Source of the DNA: Haliotis asinina
Taxonomy: Eukaryota > Mollusca > Gastropoda > Lepetellida > Haliotidae
NCBI RefSeq assembly: GCF_037392515.1
Contig: NC_090280.1
Location: 73,954,504-74,018,503 of the forward strand
Reading direction: 5' to 3'
Length of the DNA: 64,000 nt
In this document: piece after piece, positions 63,969 through 64,000 of the stretch
How positions within the stretch are numbered: position 1 is the first letter of the stretch
Layout: each line of letters opens with the position of its first letter
Translations under genes and position numbers: made by a program
Notes under the pieces: model-generated
The model's input: the letters and a program-made list of their open reading frames with translations, nothing else
The model's database searches: none
Told to the model about the DNA's origin: nothing

Positions 63969-64000
63969 ATAGTACCAGGAACAGTTTACATTTTGCTTTC

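Overview
The window is nuclear DNA of a marine mollusc, most likely a vetigastropod snail of the abalone (Haliotis) type. This is an inference from two very abundant short repeats (a tRNA-headed SINE and a second family ending in the same GGCGTAAAACTAAACTCACTCACT tail), from spliced genes with GT..AG introns, and from the gene content. No bacterial-style operons, CRISPR arrays or functional tRNA/rRNA genes were seen; the only compact, closely packed gene array is inside a Polinton.

Layout. 0-9 kb: SINEs, a one-exon-coding TRIM/B-box gene (minus), a TA-flanked MITE, a frameshifted mariner, fragments of an uncharacterised multigene family with an inverted exon copy, and a decayed Tc1 transposon. 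9.7-16.4 kb (plus): a complete four-exon gene for a secreted fucolectin + PAN/apple protein (261 aa), with a second decayed Tc1 and several SINEs in its introns. 17.4-18.8 kb: an inverted-repeat-flanked element with a DIRS-like gag-type reading frame. 21.6-25.2 kb (minus): a complete six-coding-exon gene for a protein with two death effector domains followed by a trypsin-like, FAM111-type serine protease (511 aa). 25-33 kb: mostly gene-poor, with a LINE 3' end, a decayed coding stretch, a pogo-like MITE and simple repeats. 33-62.7 kb (minus): a chain of phase-compatible exons of one or two host genes (N-terminal start exon at 62.6 kb, C2H2 zinc-finger exon at 46 kb, coiled-coil and Tudor/chromo-like exons down to 32.9 kb), with a DIRS-like fossil at 35.6-38.5 kb. 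47.4-61.8 kb: a 14.4-kb Polinton/adintovirus-like element lying inside the first intron of that chain.

The Polinton has 321-bp terminal inverted repeats differing at about 3 positions, so it is a recent arrival. It carries an integrase, a family-B DNA polymerase region, a packaging ATPase, a probable double-jelly-roll major capsid protein, a penton-like protein, two tandem related fibre-like proteins and several small membrane or zinc-binding proteins. It looks nearly whole, with about one interruption in its polymerase region.

The host genes are consistent with innate-immune and regulatory roles (carbohydrate-binding lectin, TRIM, DED-protease, zinc finger), but those roles are inferred from domains only. 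The most unusual host gene is the DED-DED-protease; the most unusual architecture is the young Polinton sitting in an intron next to a zinc-finger exon whose last finger has been split by a SINE-like insertion that brings its own GTGAGT splice-donor-like sequence.
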